This document shows, piece after piece, positions 5,495 through 5,608 of a stretch of DNA of 5,608 nucleotides (its first letter is position 1; each line of letters begins with the position of its first letter). The notes beneath the pieces were generated by a model. The model was not told the origin of the DNA and ran no database searches. It worked only from the letters and a program-made list of their open reading frames with translations. The position numbers were made by a program, and so were the translations under genes. Origin of the DNA: Halodesulfurarchaeum sp. (GTDB lineage: Archaea > Halobacteriota > Halobacteria > Halobacteriales > Halobacteriaceae); contig JAGXLJ010000092.1 of the NCBI GenBank assembly GCA_018334775.1, positions 1 to 5,608 of the forward strand, read 5' to 3'.

Positions 5495-5557
5495 CAGAGA
5501 GAAACCTATTGCGACCGAGTGATGACCTCATGGACTAAACGAATTACCCCGGTTTGC

Positions 5558-5608
5558 TTATTTTCTAAATAGGTCCTTCCGGACAGTGCTGAACTCAAGG
5601 CGCTCTCC
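5558..5608 (-). CDS. Possible C-terminus of a gene entering from the right (partial)
   Basis: On the minus strand the frame is open from the right edge to a TAA at 5560-5558. It encodes about 16 residues ending in RLEFSTVRKDLFRK. The mix of residues is protein-like, but it is too short to assign. A second minus frame is also open here, through to a stop near 5508. If either is real, its 3' end points toward the dehydratase promoter region, with about 480 bases between. Confidence 0.25.
   Translation of the reverse strand, partial: GERLEFSTVRKDLFRK

Larger units (their letters stand above)
5057..5557. other. About 500 bases with no confident gene
   Basis: Upstream of the dehydratase gene, the frames on both strands are short or arginine-rich and do not look like haloarchaeal proteins. 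A small inverted repeat, GGCT-N8-AGCC, is at 5184-5199. The string GCGGACCT occurs twice, at 5264-5271 and 5280-5287. I looked for conserved tRNA T-loop, SRP RNA and RNase P RNA strings and saw none. The stretch may contain a regulatory region, an unrecognised RNA or a decayed gene; nothing in it settles this. Confidence 0.5.

Overview
The window looks like a piece of a haloarchaeal chromosome (class Halobacteria). Four things point there. The protein-coding parts are GC-rich (about 65% in a sampled stretch of the 3.4-4.2 kb gene). The proteins are strongly acidic. The gene starts lack Shine-Dalgarno sequences and have TATA-like boxes about 27-30 bases upstream, as expected for leaderless archaeal transcripts. 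One protein is a clear match to Azf, the glucose-6-phosphate dehydrogenase type known from haloarchaea. I cannot name the species from this sequence.

Layout. Bases 1-210 hold the possible tail of an upstream gene and a 32-bp-period repeat just before a promoter. Next come a full-length ABC exporter half-transporter (211-2145, +) and, behind its own promoter, a creatininase-family protein that is probably the archaeal FAPy deformylase ArfB (2214-2948, +). A dihydroneopterin aldolase of the archaeal MptD type (2992-3327, -) converges on it, with a perfect 8-bp hairpin over the mptD stop codon. Azf (3411-4184, +) is transcribed divergently from mptD across an 83-bp intergenic region with a promoter on each strand. 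After azf lies about 500 bases without a convincing gene, with a core of about 43% GC. A pterin-4a-carbinolamine dehydratase follows (4691-5044, -) with its own promoter and a terminator-like end. The last 550 bases hold no confident gene, only a weak 53-codon reading frame and a possible 16-residue C-terminus on the minus strand at the right edge.

How the genes relate. Three of the five solid genes (ArfB-like, MptD, carbinolamine dehydratase) act on pterins or on the GTP-derived pyrimidine that leads to flavins and F420. They lie within 3 kb but on both strands and under separate promoters, so this is a loose neighbourhood rather than an operon. Azf supplies the oxidative pentose phosphate pathway. 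The exporter's substrate cannot be read from the sequence. The genes are mostly well-known haloarchaeal families. The less explained parts are noncoding: the 32-bp repeat before the exporter, the hairpin at the mptD stop, and the AT-rich gap after azf. I see no CRISPR array, insertion sequence, tRNA or rRNA.
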